Positions 54,283-64,000 of a stretch of DNA of 64,000 nt are shown here, in pieces (the stretch's first letter is position 1; each line of letters starts with the position of its first letter). Where the stretch lies: NCBI GenBank assembly GCA_030867875.1, contig JAOWCC010000936.1, positions 75,611,032 to 75,675,031 of the forward strand. Direction: 5' to 3'. Both the position numbers and the translations under genes were made by a program. The notes under the pieces were generated by a model. It saw only the letters and a program-made list of their open reading frames with translations. It was not told where the DNA came from and did no database searches. The stretch is from Actinernus sp. WN-2022 (lineage: Eukaryota > Cnidaria > Anthozoa > Actiniaria > Actinernidae).

Positions 54283-55150
54283 AGACCAGTTCGCGGTTAA
54301 TTCGGACATTTTAAAAGGGTGCAAACATGGCGGGAAATACAGTGTTTGTATAGGAATCCGTCCTCGGCTCAAAATAAAACTTTGAGGTGAAAAAACTCAA
54401 CATATGTCCGCACAAATGTCGAAATGGACCTTTTTTCAGGAATGCAATCTCAAGTGTTGAACATGAAAACGAGGCAAAATCATATTTTGACCACTTTTCG
54501 AGTAAAAAATCATAAAACTTTACAGAATTGTAGAAACATTTCCGGTCTTGACTCTCGCCGATATTTCTGCTAATACTGAATGCAGACAAGAAGACAAGGC
54601 TAATTCGTGTACCTCCATCGCTATTGGTTAAAATTAAGTGGAGATAAACTTAAGGTAAGGGCTCTTTCCACACCGACGTTTTGAAAAGTTCGTCATATAC
54701 AAATTTGCATTGTATTTTCCCGCCTAATTTTTCGCAACGATGGTTTCTATAGCAACGGTATCACTCGTGGATTTAAGCAACCAGTTTCTACAATTCTGTA
54801 CAAGTTTTATTATTTTTACTTGAAAGGTGGTCAAGAAAACACGAAGAATGGATTTTGCCTCGTTTTCATGTTCAAACCTTAACACACTTGAGATCACGTG
54901 GTTATACTGGATCTGACTTTATTTAATTACTTAAATCACTTGTACAATATCCGTAGTATTATAAACAAAACCTGTTTGTAAATGCTATTCAGTCCACCTA
55001 CAATCAATTGTCGATCTTTACAAAACAGCGTTTGAAGTTTGTTTGCCATCCAGTAAAGCCTTTCCCATGGGATCACGGGCTCAATTATTTCGTTAACGGA
55101 AGTTATAATAACACGTGACTGTTTCCTGCTAAATGCCTATAGATACTTCT
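54283..55150. mobile_element. AATAGACCAGT-end fragment, then CACGTG-family copy with an inner insert
   Basis: 54283-54370 matches the right end of the element at 37765-38035. From about 54430 a CACGTG-family copy runs to 55150 (caggaatgcaat, cacgtggttatactgg, aaaacctgtttgtaaatgct, gcctttcccatgggatcac, cacgtgactgtttcctgct). It is split at 54449-54892 by another element. Confidence 0.7.
54449..54892. mobile_element. Inverted-repeat element (CTCAAGTG ends) inside a CACGTG-family copy
   Basis: The left is ctcaagtgttgaacatgaaa, and the right is its inverted match ending cacttgag. Arms of about 110 bp share gaaaacgaggcaaaat and acagaattgtagaaac. The copy at 24014 reads gcaatcacgtgg without interruption and serves as the empty site. 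This implies a very short (2-3 bp) duplication. Confidence 0.8.
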
Positions 55151-55642
55151 TCATGATCACGCTTAAGGAGGTTTTTAAAAAATGAATTCAGTTATAGAAA
55201 TATAAAAACAATAAAAACGAAACAAGGAAATCCAAGGCAGTTGGTAAGTTCATTTCAAAATATCCTTTATATGAATTTTGAGCAACTCTTGGTTCGGCAA
55301 CGTTCCCAGAAATATGACTGCAGTATTTGATCCATTTTAAATAGTTCCCATACTTCTTATTGTGTTGTTCGGTTCAATCGGTCGGCGCGGAAAATAAGCC
55401 CGAGTTCTCCAAGTCACCAATGCGTTCTCGAGGTTTAAAGATGTAATGATTATCATTACTTGTCAAATCGCTTTAAAGTACTCAGTGATAATCATTACTC
55501 TAAGACAAATCCTGACCCGAATCACAAAACAAACCGGCCTAACCATCGAACGAGTTCTCGGGTAAACGACGAGTTCTCACTCACCTTGGGCTAGGGTTCA
55601 CAGGTAAACAAGAAGAGAAGGTAAATGAGAGAGTTTTCGAGA
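55151..55642. other. Spacer with a small hairpin
   Basis: gtaatgattatcattac at 55444-55460 is a perfect palindrome. The related gtgataatcattac and gtaatgataatcgttac lie at 55487 and 55821. No gene seen. Confidence 0.45.
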
Positions 55643-55713
55643 GGTCCTACTGGGGCTCGAACTCGTGACCATTTGCGTGCAGTGCAGACGTCATGACCAC
55701 TACACTAAGCGCC
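55643..55713 (-). tRNA. tRNA-like segment, probably SINE-derived
   Basis: On the minus strand it has an A box-like tagtgtagtgg and a B box gagttcgagcccc, with ends that pair weakly. The anticodon arm does not fold as a normal 5-bp stem. The sequence continues downstream into non-tRNA sequence (ctctcgaaaactctctcatt), as in a SINE. Confidence 0.5.
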
Positions 55714-56032
55714 GTCTACCGCCGTTCGAAATGTGACAAATGTTAGTTTTCTTTACTCCTTGACTGGTTTTAAGAGTAGTGATTATCGTCAGCTTTACAG
55801 CGATTAGAGAAGTAATGATAATCGTTACTTTAACTTCGAGATTGTGTTTGAAGTCACACCGATTGCATACCGCGGCAAAACGGAGGCTCTGGGAGGGAGA
55901 TTGTTCAAATACAGATTTGATAAAGTTTCGAAGGGCTTAAACTTTTTAGTTAAATAATTTTCTAACTTAGTAAACTCGCAGCAAATTATAAATTTCGATT
56001 GACTGTCGTAAAACCCAAACCAAATAATTACA

Positions 56033-56138
56033 GAGCCAATCACAGAAGCGAGTAAAAACGCAATGAGCCAATCACAGAAGCGAGTAAAAACGCAATGAGC
56101 CAATCACAGAAGCGAGTAAAAACGCAATGGGCCAATCA
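56033..56138. repeat. 32-bp tandem repeat with CCAAT motif, 3.3 copies
   Basis: gagccaatcacagaagcgag followed by taaaaacgcaat, starts at 56033, 56065, 56097 and 56129. CCAAT comes in the same orientation each time. No sequence relation to the 49-bp array beyond the CCAAT core. Confidence 0.93.
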
Positions 56139-57488
56139 CGAAACAGGGGTGATTGCCTTTGTTTTGTTTCAAGTTTGGGCGGGAAACTGGCGGGACGCGC
56201 GCTTGGATAATCAAAAGCGCATGCGCCTAAACGTTTTGCCGCGGTACGCAACCGTTTGCAACGCATCATAAACTAATCAAGGCGTGGCACCTGTATCTGT
56301 GTTTCTTGGTGCTCAGCAGTTTAAAGACTGAAACCATAAACTATAATCTTGGTTTCGCTTGTTATGATGCCTTGTTCAAAACTGTGAAAGTGTTCCTTAA
56401 AAGTTTGACAAATTGGCTATGTCAATTTTAGTGCAACAAGTTCTGATACGGGGAAAAATTGTTCCAGGATGTCAGTTAAGAATAGCAGGAAATAAAACAA
56501 CATAAGTACTGTCAATGATCTAATCCGTACTCTCAAGATTGATGAACTAAGAATTTTAGATGAGCTAAATACAAAGTTGTCAATCTGTAAACTTTTTCTT
56601 CTTTTAACCCAACGCATTGAACTCAATTGGCATCAATTGTCTGGGTTCTGTAAAATCTGAGAAAATTTTTAAAGCGCAAATTAATCGCTCTCCTTGACCT
56701 TTTGCATTCAGTAACTAAAATAAACTTATTTCTATTTCCACTGTTTGTACAAAACTGACCGGTATAAATATTTGAAGTCATACACTGACTGGCTCTCGAC
56801 AAGCCCACCTGTCAATGAACTTTATAGAACGAATATGATTGGCTGACGGTCGAACGCTGTTCAGAAACAACACTCTTTGAGGAATCCAAGCGTATCATGG
56901 TAAAATTAAAATAAGTGGAAAAAGTGCGGGAAAAAGGGGAACAGGTTTGTTTTAAAGAAAAGAAAAGGCATTTAGCAAGGATTGCTTTAAAAAATAAGGT
57001 AAGTACGAGGTATTTAGGTGTTTTTTTTATGTATATGTGTTGCTGACTTGGACAGCTTTGAGGCCTTTTGACTGGAGAACATATAAACCGTTATACAATG
57101 ACATGATCACTCAAGCCAAAAATTAACTCTCCTACCAGCTCTTCTACGCTACAGCGAGCAAATTAACCCCTGAGCGCGATGAAACGGTGAAATAATCGCA
57201 TGAAAATTCACCTTATTCGTTGGCGTTTTGCGTAACCGGGGAACAATAAAATTTTGAAGTCATCATTTTCACGTTATGTTTTGATTTCACCAATCAGCCA
57301 ATAGTGTCGGCATTTTCTATTTTTGTGCAAGGCACCTAGCAGTTTGATTATCATTTTAGGGATTTTATAAAGATCTCTACGTTGGCTTGGATAAGTGGTT
57401 TGATAATGGATGTGTAAACTAGCCATTTGTAATACCTGCCTTCTTATTTGGAAGCCATAAAGTTAGGCGCACGCCAAGAACTGCAGCG
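56139..57488. other. Spacer upstream of the 57489 exon
   Basis: No exon or repeat recognised. The short minus-strand frames (60-70 codons) have no domain. Part may be promoter and 5'UTR of the downstream gene. Confidence 0.4.
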
Positions 57489-57578
57489 ATGCAGTCGGCG
57501 AGAGGAATGTGGACAGTCCCCATTTTCGGGATTTTGGTATATCTGTTGACAATCGCTTATGGAGCTCAAGGAAAATAT
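57489..57578 (+). CDS. Probable first coding exon of a secreted or membrane protein
   Basis: ATG followed by 30 codons to a good donor (ggaaaatat/gtaagt). Residues 7-27 (MWTVPIFGILVYLLTIAYGAQ) include a hydrophobic core and an Ala-x-Gly-type cleavage region, as in a signal peptide. The exon ends at phase 0. Later exons were not recognised and may lie beyond the window. Too short to identify. Confidence 0.55.
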
Positions 57579-59292
57579 GTAAGTATAAACACCAACTATA
57601 GCTTATGATTTTGACCAAATTATGTATATACTTTTTTACCCGGTGTCATGGCCCATGAGGGAAACAGATAGGAAATTACCGGTGAGATATTGTACATTTA
57701 ATCGGTGTTTTGATTTCAACTACGGGTATTGCTACAACAACACTTCTGCTCCCAAAAGGACTTACAACTGCTCTATAAATTCTTTCTCCAAGCGTCGGAG
57801 TGTTCTTCAGGCCGTTAAGTCACCAAATGTTTAAACTAAGTGTCTACTTTTAGATGGTTATTTCTCACGCAGGTATCGGACCTCTGGGATATTAATGACA
57901 GTAGAGAATATATACTCTTGTTTTACAAAATCGTGATCGTTTAGCTAGAAAACTGAAGTTAGAAAAGATCGCGGAAGCTCCAGCCGCTAATACGTTTTCT
58001 AGAAATTAAATGTGGGATTAAAACAATTTAGTAATAATTCAACTGTTTGTGATCTTCCTTGACCAATGTGAGATCAACAGAAAAGTCTCCCGGTACAGCT
58101 ACGTGAACATCAGTTGGTTGTGCTTGCAGCTCGCCAAATGCAGATTCATTTTTCCTGAATGAATATCTTAGTTATCGAGTGTTGGGACTTGTGCTAATTT
58201 GACAGGCTGTTCACTGAAGTAGATACAATTTTTAGCCGTCTCTTTGATATTTTAATAAAGATTCAGGACTCGAGTGTGTCAATTAGGTTCAGTCAATCCC
58301 GTACGACGTTCCCCGAGAAGTGTGTTCGACTAATTAAAAACCTATCGATGCTGGCTGCAAAAATATTAGGATTCCTCGTAACCTTCATCGTGGTTGCAGA
58401 TACTTTCTTTTACGTTTGGTTAGCAAACGATTTTAAAAACATCTATGGTCACTTTAAAACCGCCATGTCACATCACTGACTATTACTTCCTAGTTATCAA
58501 ACGACCAAGAACGTATACAGAAAAAAGATTTCGTCTTATAATTTAATGTTTTATAAAGTCAAACTGAAAATAAATAGTCAGTTAAGCTGGATGAAGAAAA
58601 GAACCGTAAATTCAACGTCGTTTTAAGATGGTCTTAGTGCCGCGGAAGTCTCCGGGTGGACTCCTGGGTTTCCGGCGAAATAAGCGAAGAAACCGCTGAA
58701 GAAACATGACCTTACACATCATGTCCCATAATTTTTGTACACCTGGCTATCTAAGCCAGAATTCGGTTAGACCTCATATCGAATAATACTTTAGTACGTT
58801 GTCGGGTTTCTCGAATAGGGACCGGTTAATTTGTAGACCCCTCAGACGACACGGTCAGCTATATAGTTCATCAGCTTATCATGAAACTGTGACGACTAAC
58901 AGACAGTAAGCTGCTTTATATGTTTTAATCTGTGTCAAAAAATAATGTGACCCTGTATAGCTTTAAACTTTTGGAACCTCCATGCGCGAATTAAGAGCGT
59001 ATTTCACATTTTGTTTTATGTTACTTTTATGCGAGAAAGGGGACACTACTCTGGAAAACAAGCTTTGGGTCGAAAATTATTATTATTATTATTTCTTTCT
59101 TGTGAAGTGATAGATGATATGAACGACATCGATACACAAGCGAATAGTCTTTTTACTATAAAATTACTTCAGCGGATGGAGAACGCTTTGGTGTTCTGAC
59201 CTAGATAACTATTTGTAATCAGTCTCAGTCTGAGTGTGTGCGAAAAGTAGATGATTAACAATCAGAAACTGAGTAAAGTCTGGCATTGTACA
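57579..59292. other. Intron or spacer; no exon recognised
   Basis: Frames at 57622-57834 (Cys- and Tyr-rich) and 58276-58479 (one hydrophobic segment) lack clear splice sites or family matches. Either could hide an exon of the 57489 gene. Confidence 0.35.
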
Positions 59293-59699
59293 ATACACGA
59301 CTTTCATAATGGCCGCCTCCTAATTTGCATATGTGATTTTCCGTTTCGGTTGTTTACCCACATTTATAGAAAATATGAACATTGCCATGTGAAAGAGCAT
59401 GTCGACATTAGTGAACTTGTGAAAGTTGAGTGCTGTATCTTAAAAAGCAATGAAGTTACAGCAAGTTGAAATTAGAGAGATTTGTATGAGAAAAACAACG
59501 GACGCCTTACTAGCCTCGCTTTCATGTTTTTCTGCATTAGAAATGCTCATAGCTCAACAGCAATTCTCCACATTGCTCTAAAACTCAAAAATATTACTAG
59601 TTTTAATGTGATCTTTCATGTGGTAGCATTGGTTTCCCTCTACAGATTTATCTTCCAAATTATGCAAATTAGGAGGCGGCCATTATGAAAGTCGTGTAT
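59293..59699. mobile_element. 407-bp element with 39-bp perfect terminal inverted repeats
   Basis: Both ends carry cacgactttcataatggccg followed by cctcctaatttgcata, inverted. TA outside cacgac at both ends may be the target duplication. Two inner frames (72 and 68 codons) have no transposase features. Confidence 0.92.
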
Positions 59700-60678
59700 G
59701 CTTATATTCAGTTTTAAACAACCGAAGTTTTTATAGTTTTGTTTGTATTTGTTATGAAAACATTATTAGTATCTAGGAGCTTTAAAATAACTGTTTGACA
59801 TCTAGATTTGACTTTCATAATAAGCAAAAACGATTAAAATAAATATCGATATCAGAATCAAAACAAGTCCATCATTTACAATTATGCAAAAGAAGTATCG
59901 ATATTTTATCAAGAATCAGTGCAAATATTTTCAGTTCTTCCTCACTCACTGCAAGCACAGTGTGTTTTAAAACTTGCAGTAAGTGATACAAAAGAGAGAG
60001 AGAACCCTAATTAGATAAGATCTCCGTTTTCATTTCGGCAAAGGATTAACTGATTCATACTAGATCTGAAACAGTGACAAACCTTGCTCACTTGGTGGTG
60101 TCTAAGCCTGACCCCTCCCTTGACGAGGTCACAGAAGATCAGGAATCCACCTGCTATATTTAATTTGAGTTAGAAGTATCAACTAACGCAACCACGTAAA
60201 GGTCAAAGTCGAACGAACGAAAGGCATAGAATTTCGAAATTTGTTCAAAAGTCATTTCTCAAAGTTGTTTTAATTCTGCTATATTATAAATGAAGTTCAC
60301 AAACATAATTTCTTTGGAATAATGGATGATTATTTTCTGTAAAAACAAGTGTATGTCTGTGTCGGTGACCGGAATTTTATCAACTGAGAGTTGATATTGA
60401 TAAGGCGGGCGTGTAGGTTTTGAGCGCAAAATTGAACGGAAAGCTTGCGCCAGAACATCAGTTGCAACCGTCGCTTGCACCGTGATTAGCGGCAAACCAT
60501 TATCAGTTTACGTTGATAAAACCAGTCTTTTTATAGCTCATGCGAAAGCATTGCTGCATTGCAATCTAGATAACAGTACTTTGTATTTTGTATTTTAATG
60601 TGGCTTTATGGATGGCTTTTAGCAAAGTGTAAAGCAACCACCCGTCCACTTTGGTGTTGGTGTCTCCTGACACATTAT
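59700..60678. other. Spacer without recognised gene
   Basis: A+T-rich. The 78-codon minus frame at 60495-60259 has no known domain. Confidence 0.4.
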
Positions 60679-61409
60679 TATAACAAGGGCACCCAACGAA
60701 GTTTTCGGTTAAAAAGCTGTTCGGGAGAGTAAGTTAGCCTAAAACTTTCGGATTTGAAAAAATTGTCCCTAGAAAATTGTTTTCTGAAATACTGGCTAGA
60801 ATTTTTTTTAAATCCCTAGAAAATTATAGAAGAAAAGGGAGACTAAAAGTTTCCCCTAAAATATTCGTGCGTATTCGTCTGCTCAATAGAGTAAGAGCTT
60901 TCCCCTAAAATATTCGTACGTTTTCGTCTGATCAATAGAGTCAGAACGATCCGGAAAAAAAACATTGGTTGGAATGAAAAAAAACCACATATTATCCCAA
61001 TCATTTAGTGAAGCGGCCACCTAAAGTTTTCGAGAACACATTTTCATTCTCTAAGAAATTCTGACATCTAAAATCCGAAAGAATAAACCTTTAGCAAGGT
61101 CACCTAAAAGAAAAAAGGAAAAAAGAACCCCTAAAAAATTCGTACCTCCACAAAACTTTGCAACATGAAGTTACTTGGGCTAGAAAATTCTTGTTTATGT
61201 TCTAGACTACTAACAAATTCGTAGGCCGGGAATATTTTGCCATAGTATTTTCGGTTGACGCGATTTCCACCTAGAAAATCCGAACAGCTAATATAGCTTT
61301 CTAGAATACGTCAAAAGACATAGTAGGCGCCTTAAAATGGCTAGATGAGCTGCATACAACTGGTTTCAAACGAATTTCAAAAAGTACTCGTTGGGTGCCC
61401 TTGTTATAA
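60679..61409. mobile_element. 731-bp element with 22-bp terminal inverted repeats
   Basis: The ends begin ttataacaagggcacccaac, inverted at 61388-61409. The inside is non-coding, with repeated cctagaaaatt motifs and a roughly 45-bp tandem duplication (cccctaaaatattcgt, ttcgtctg) at 60855-60945. Confidence 0.9.
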
Positions 61410-62084
61410 GTAGAAATTTAGAAACTATGACCTGTAATAAAGATTGTTAGTTTGCTATGAAGATACCTGTTAGGTTTCCTAAGTAAGTGAATATATTTCA
61501 TCCGTATGAAAACAAAAATAAAAGAGAAGCGATCCCTGACATCCATAAAGCGGGCTTTATTTAGCACATGCACATGTATTGTTTGTACATGATTTAAGGA
61601 AAGGAAAAGCAAACACGAATTATGAGAACGCCTATAGAATCAGCTACTAAGAGAGACAACATTGTAGTACAGCCTGGTAACTTGAATCTTTAACCTCGCA
61701 TCAAGAAACAGACAGTCGAACACAGAAACACACTGTTTCCATAAAAGAAAATATACACCGCTAAATTTACTGTGAACACGATTATTGTTTACGCAGTTTG
61801 TTTATAGGAAATCACCCAGCATAACGTCACGGGTTCTAGTTATTTTGTTCTGTTTGTTCTTTGCCCGAGTGTGTAGGCAGAGCATGTTGTTTGTTGTTGT
61901 AGCTTGTAATGCCGTCTCGCTGGTGCCGTATTGTAAGACGCTTTTAGTCTAATGTTTTAGTGCTTGTACTACATGTCACCGTTTTGGATTTCAGTTCGAT
62001 TCATTGCTAAGGAATTACTAAGGAATTACACGTTTCTGATATGAATACATGTAAACGCTTATAGTGAACAATCTTACATTTTAT
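61410..62084. other. Spacer without recognised gene
   Basis: No exon, RNA gene or repeat recognised. Confidence 0.4.
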
Positions 62085-62640
62085 AGATTAGGGAGTCGGG
62101 TGGCGCGGTTAAAGGGGCTATGTCATGGTACTGCGCATGTACTGAGTAATCGCTCGGTTAGTGGCTGTAATTGGATACATACAGTTAAACTTCCCTCCCT
62201 CAATGCTTGATTGAGAGGATTTTCAACATTTTCCCTGGAGACTGTTTGTATACACTGTTTGTTAGTCATTTTTGCATATTTGCTTTGATTTTAAGCATCC
62301 CACATGGCCTAGAGGTTCGTTAGTTCATATCAAAATCGGTGAAATAGCTGTTTCCGGCCCGGAACGCGATTGTAAACTGAGGCTATTACCGTGACACAGC
62401 CCCATTAAGCGCTTCGCCTCTCATCTCTGTGACTCAATTCTTGATCGCGGAGCCATTTGAGAATTGAGTTTGTTGGTTTCTCGCCCTTGCTCCGAGGGTT
62501 TCTGAGGGTTCTCCGGTTTTCCTCCCACAACTAAAACCAACACGCTACATTCCAATTCGATCTGTGGATTTGCCGGGTCCTGACTTTGATCAGCTTCTAT
62601 GCCTATGGTTGTTTCAGGTCCCAATAAAATTCAGAGAGTT
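62085..62640 (+). mobile_element. tRNA-derived SINE, copy 2, split by a TTAA-flanked element
   Basis: The head gagtcgggtggcgcgg is followed, after the insert, by gcgcttcgcctctcatctc and aattcttgatcgcgg. The body has ccttgctccgagggttt, ttctccggttttcctcc, ttccaattcgatctgtgg and gggtcctgactttgatcag, shared with 18700-18893. Confidence 0.75.
62113..62404. mobile_element. piggyBac-like small element with TTAA duplication
   Basis: TTAA at 62109-62112 and 62405-62408. The ends are aggggctatgtcatgg and, inverted, ccgtgacacagcccca. The inside is non-coding. TTAA target duplication is the mark of piggyBac-type transposition. Confidence 0.85.
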
Positions 62641-62719
62641 CAGAGATCGATAATAAACAAGCTGGTAAAGTTAATGTTGCGTTTATGTATTTACTATTTC
62701 TCAGAAACATTAATTTAAA

Positions 62720-63200
62720 TAGCGATAGATAGATAGATAGATTGCCTTTATTTAAACACGATTATGATTAAAGCACAAGGCTTATGGGGTCGTGTGTCTA
62801 CTACTAAGAATATATAACTGTACATCTATTTACAATACTAAAAATTACTAAGAATACTTACAAATGTAATAACTGTAATAAGTAAATAAACTTCAAATTA
62901 CTAAATTGAACTTACTAATAAATAATGATGCTAAGAGAGCTGCTAAAATGTTTTTTCTAAAAATACAATACATTCATACTAGGCCTCAGTTAATGAGTGG
63001 AATCACAAGTAAATGAAGTCATCACTCTTAAATCTAGTAGAAGAGGCAGATGTAGTGTTAAGCTTGAACTGTTCAAACACCGCTAATTTATTTAAACGCC
63101 ACTCAAGATCCTTATGTCCTGCATATACTATTGACTGATCACTAGACATAACACTATTCCATGTTTGCAATGAAAGGCATTCGGCTCTTCTCAAAACGAC
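62720..63200 (-). mobile_element. Probable LINE 3' end with tetranucleotide tail
   Basis: On the minus strand a 63-codon frame (RRAECLSLQTWNSVMSSDQS) is followed by A+T-rich sequence and ends in aaataaaggcaatctatcta, a (CTAT)n tail at 62721-62741. The tail structure is LINE-like. The protein part is not recognised with certainty. Confidence 0.45.
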
Positions 63201-64000
63201 GAATAATGCACCGTGTCTCTCAGAATGTTATATCATCTTCAGCTAGACTGCAAGCAACTCCCTTTATTTTTCTTGGTCACTAGCGAGTTAGAATCCCTTA
63301 TCGTTTTTTACTCGGTCCTATTCCTCGCTCGGTCCGGCAAAATTAGTGAAATTTTCAGGCTATTTCAAACGGTTTCAAATGTTGTACCGATGTTGAAACC
63401 GTTTGACTGGCGCTAGCTTAATCGGCAATAAAATAAATGTATTAATTGTTTTAAATGATATGTAACAACGCCATCATTGCATTTATTTAGCTTTGTGATT
63501 ATCAATTGGGTTTCTTTCTCAGTTTCATCATTCGGCAATTCACCGGCATATGACGAGAAGAGATCTGTCAACAGTGTTTGGAGTAGAATCACACGATGAA
63601 GGTAAGTAGAGCCAGTAGGTGGACCCAAGTGGAATGCTCTATAGCTGACCGAATCCAAATATGGTGATTTTTAGTTTCGCTTACCAAAAGTATCCCTATG
63701 AAAACTACCTCTACCGTCTAAAAGATCACTTGAAAACAATAGCCGTTTTTGAAAGTTTGGCGGATGATATGGTAAGAAAGGATTTTAAGATATCGCAGCT
63801 GAAACTTAGAGACTTTAGTATGATAAGAGGCAGTACTGCGCCTTGCTTTTACCGACGTAAATACCCGCGTATAGGCCTGGAAAAAAGTCTGAAGGTACAT
63901 AAATGCTCGTACTTGAAGCAAAACGTCTTCAAAGGAGATTGTTGTCATTCCAACAGCTATCGCAACTTCAAATATGGTTACCAAACTTTCCTTTTCATTT
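63201..64000. other. Right edge, no gene recognised
   Basis: Minus-strand frames of 81 and 88 codons (63658-63413, 63984-63718) have neither a known domain nor clear splice sites. They could be exons of a gene running off the window. Confidence 0.35.

Noticed and set aside
59251..59688. Two frames of 72 and 68 codons as a possible transposase
   Set aside because: They lie in a 407-bp inverted-repeat element, too short and without DDE/D or other motifs.

Overview
The window is eukaryotic nuclear DNA from an animal, most probably a cnidarian and probably an anthozoan (coral or sea anemone). Spliceosomal introns with GT/AG ends are visible. There is an intronless rhodopsin-like receptor gene, many CR1/L2/Jockey-like non-LTR retrotransposons, tRNA-derived SINEs, many short inverted-repeat DNA elements, and A+T-rich spacers. 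Nothing prokaryotic or viral was seen. The taxon is an inference from overall style; no marker gene fixes it.

Host genes are few. (1) An intronless class A GPCR on the minus strand at 8630-9553. (2) Gene A, minus strand, 37309 down to 26588: five exons read from splice sites and phases, encoding a long, low-complexity, charged protein that I do not recognise. One exon is probably missing from my model and both ends are unknown. Its introns hold a full-length LINE, a truncated LINE, a 41-bp tandem repeat and small transposons. (3) Gene B, minus strand, 49828 down to 44433: a four-exon gene for a 177-residue secreted precursor. It has a signal peptide, a strongly acidic propiece, and two copies of a lysine-rich module, each preceded by Lys-Arg. 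All introns are phase 1. It resembles a pro-peptide or antimicrobial-peptide precursor in layout and is the most interesting item here. (4) A probable signal-peptide first exon of a plus-strand gene at 57489-57578. (5) A weak candidate terminal exon at 38455-38769.

Region by region: 1-6155 is a decayed LINE with a degenerate 2A-like motif. Part of it is duplicated in tandem with no difference seen, and a 2.3-kb inverted-repeat transposon with a 9-bp target duplication splits it. 6768-8603 is a second truncated LINE ending beside the GPCR. 9.6-24 kb is gene-free repeat country: a 2.5-kb satellite of about 50 units (12926-15466), a 49-bp CCAAT-box satellite (16512-17005), a foldback element with one amplified arm (17545-18150), a nearly perfect 983-bp foldback (20573-21555) and a 77-bp tandem array (22352-22888). 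24-26 kb is a small transposon split by a LINE with a long target duplication. 26.6-37.3 kb is gene A. 38-44 kb is remnants. 44.4-49.8 kb is gene B. 50-56 kb is a LINE carrying a doubled tRNA-type SINE, plus more nested small elements. 57-64 kb holds the putative secreted-protein exon, three clear inverted-repeat elements and a SINE split by a TTAA-flanked element.

Insertions inside insertions recur, and several are dated relative to each other by target-site duplications or by a second copy acting as an empty site. Exon models are manual readings without transcript support.
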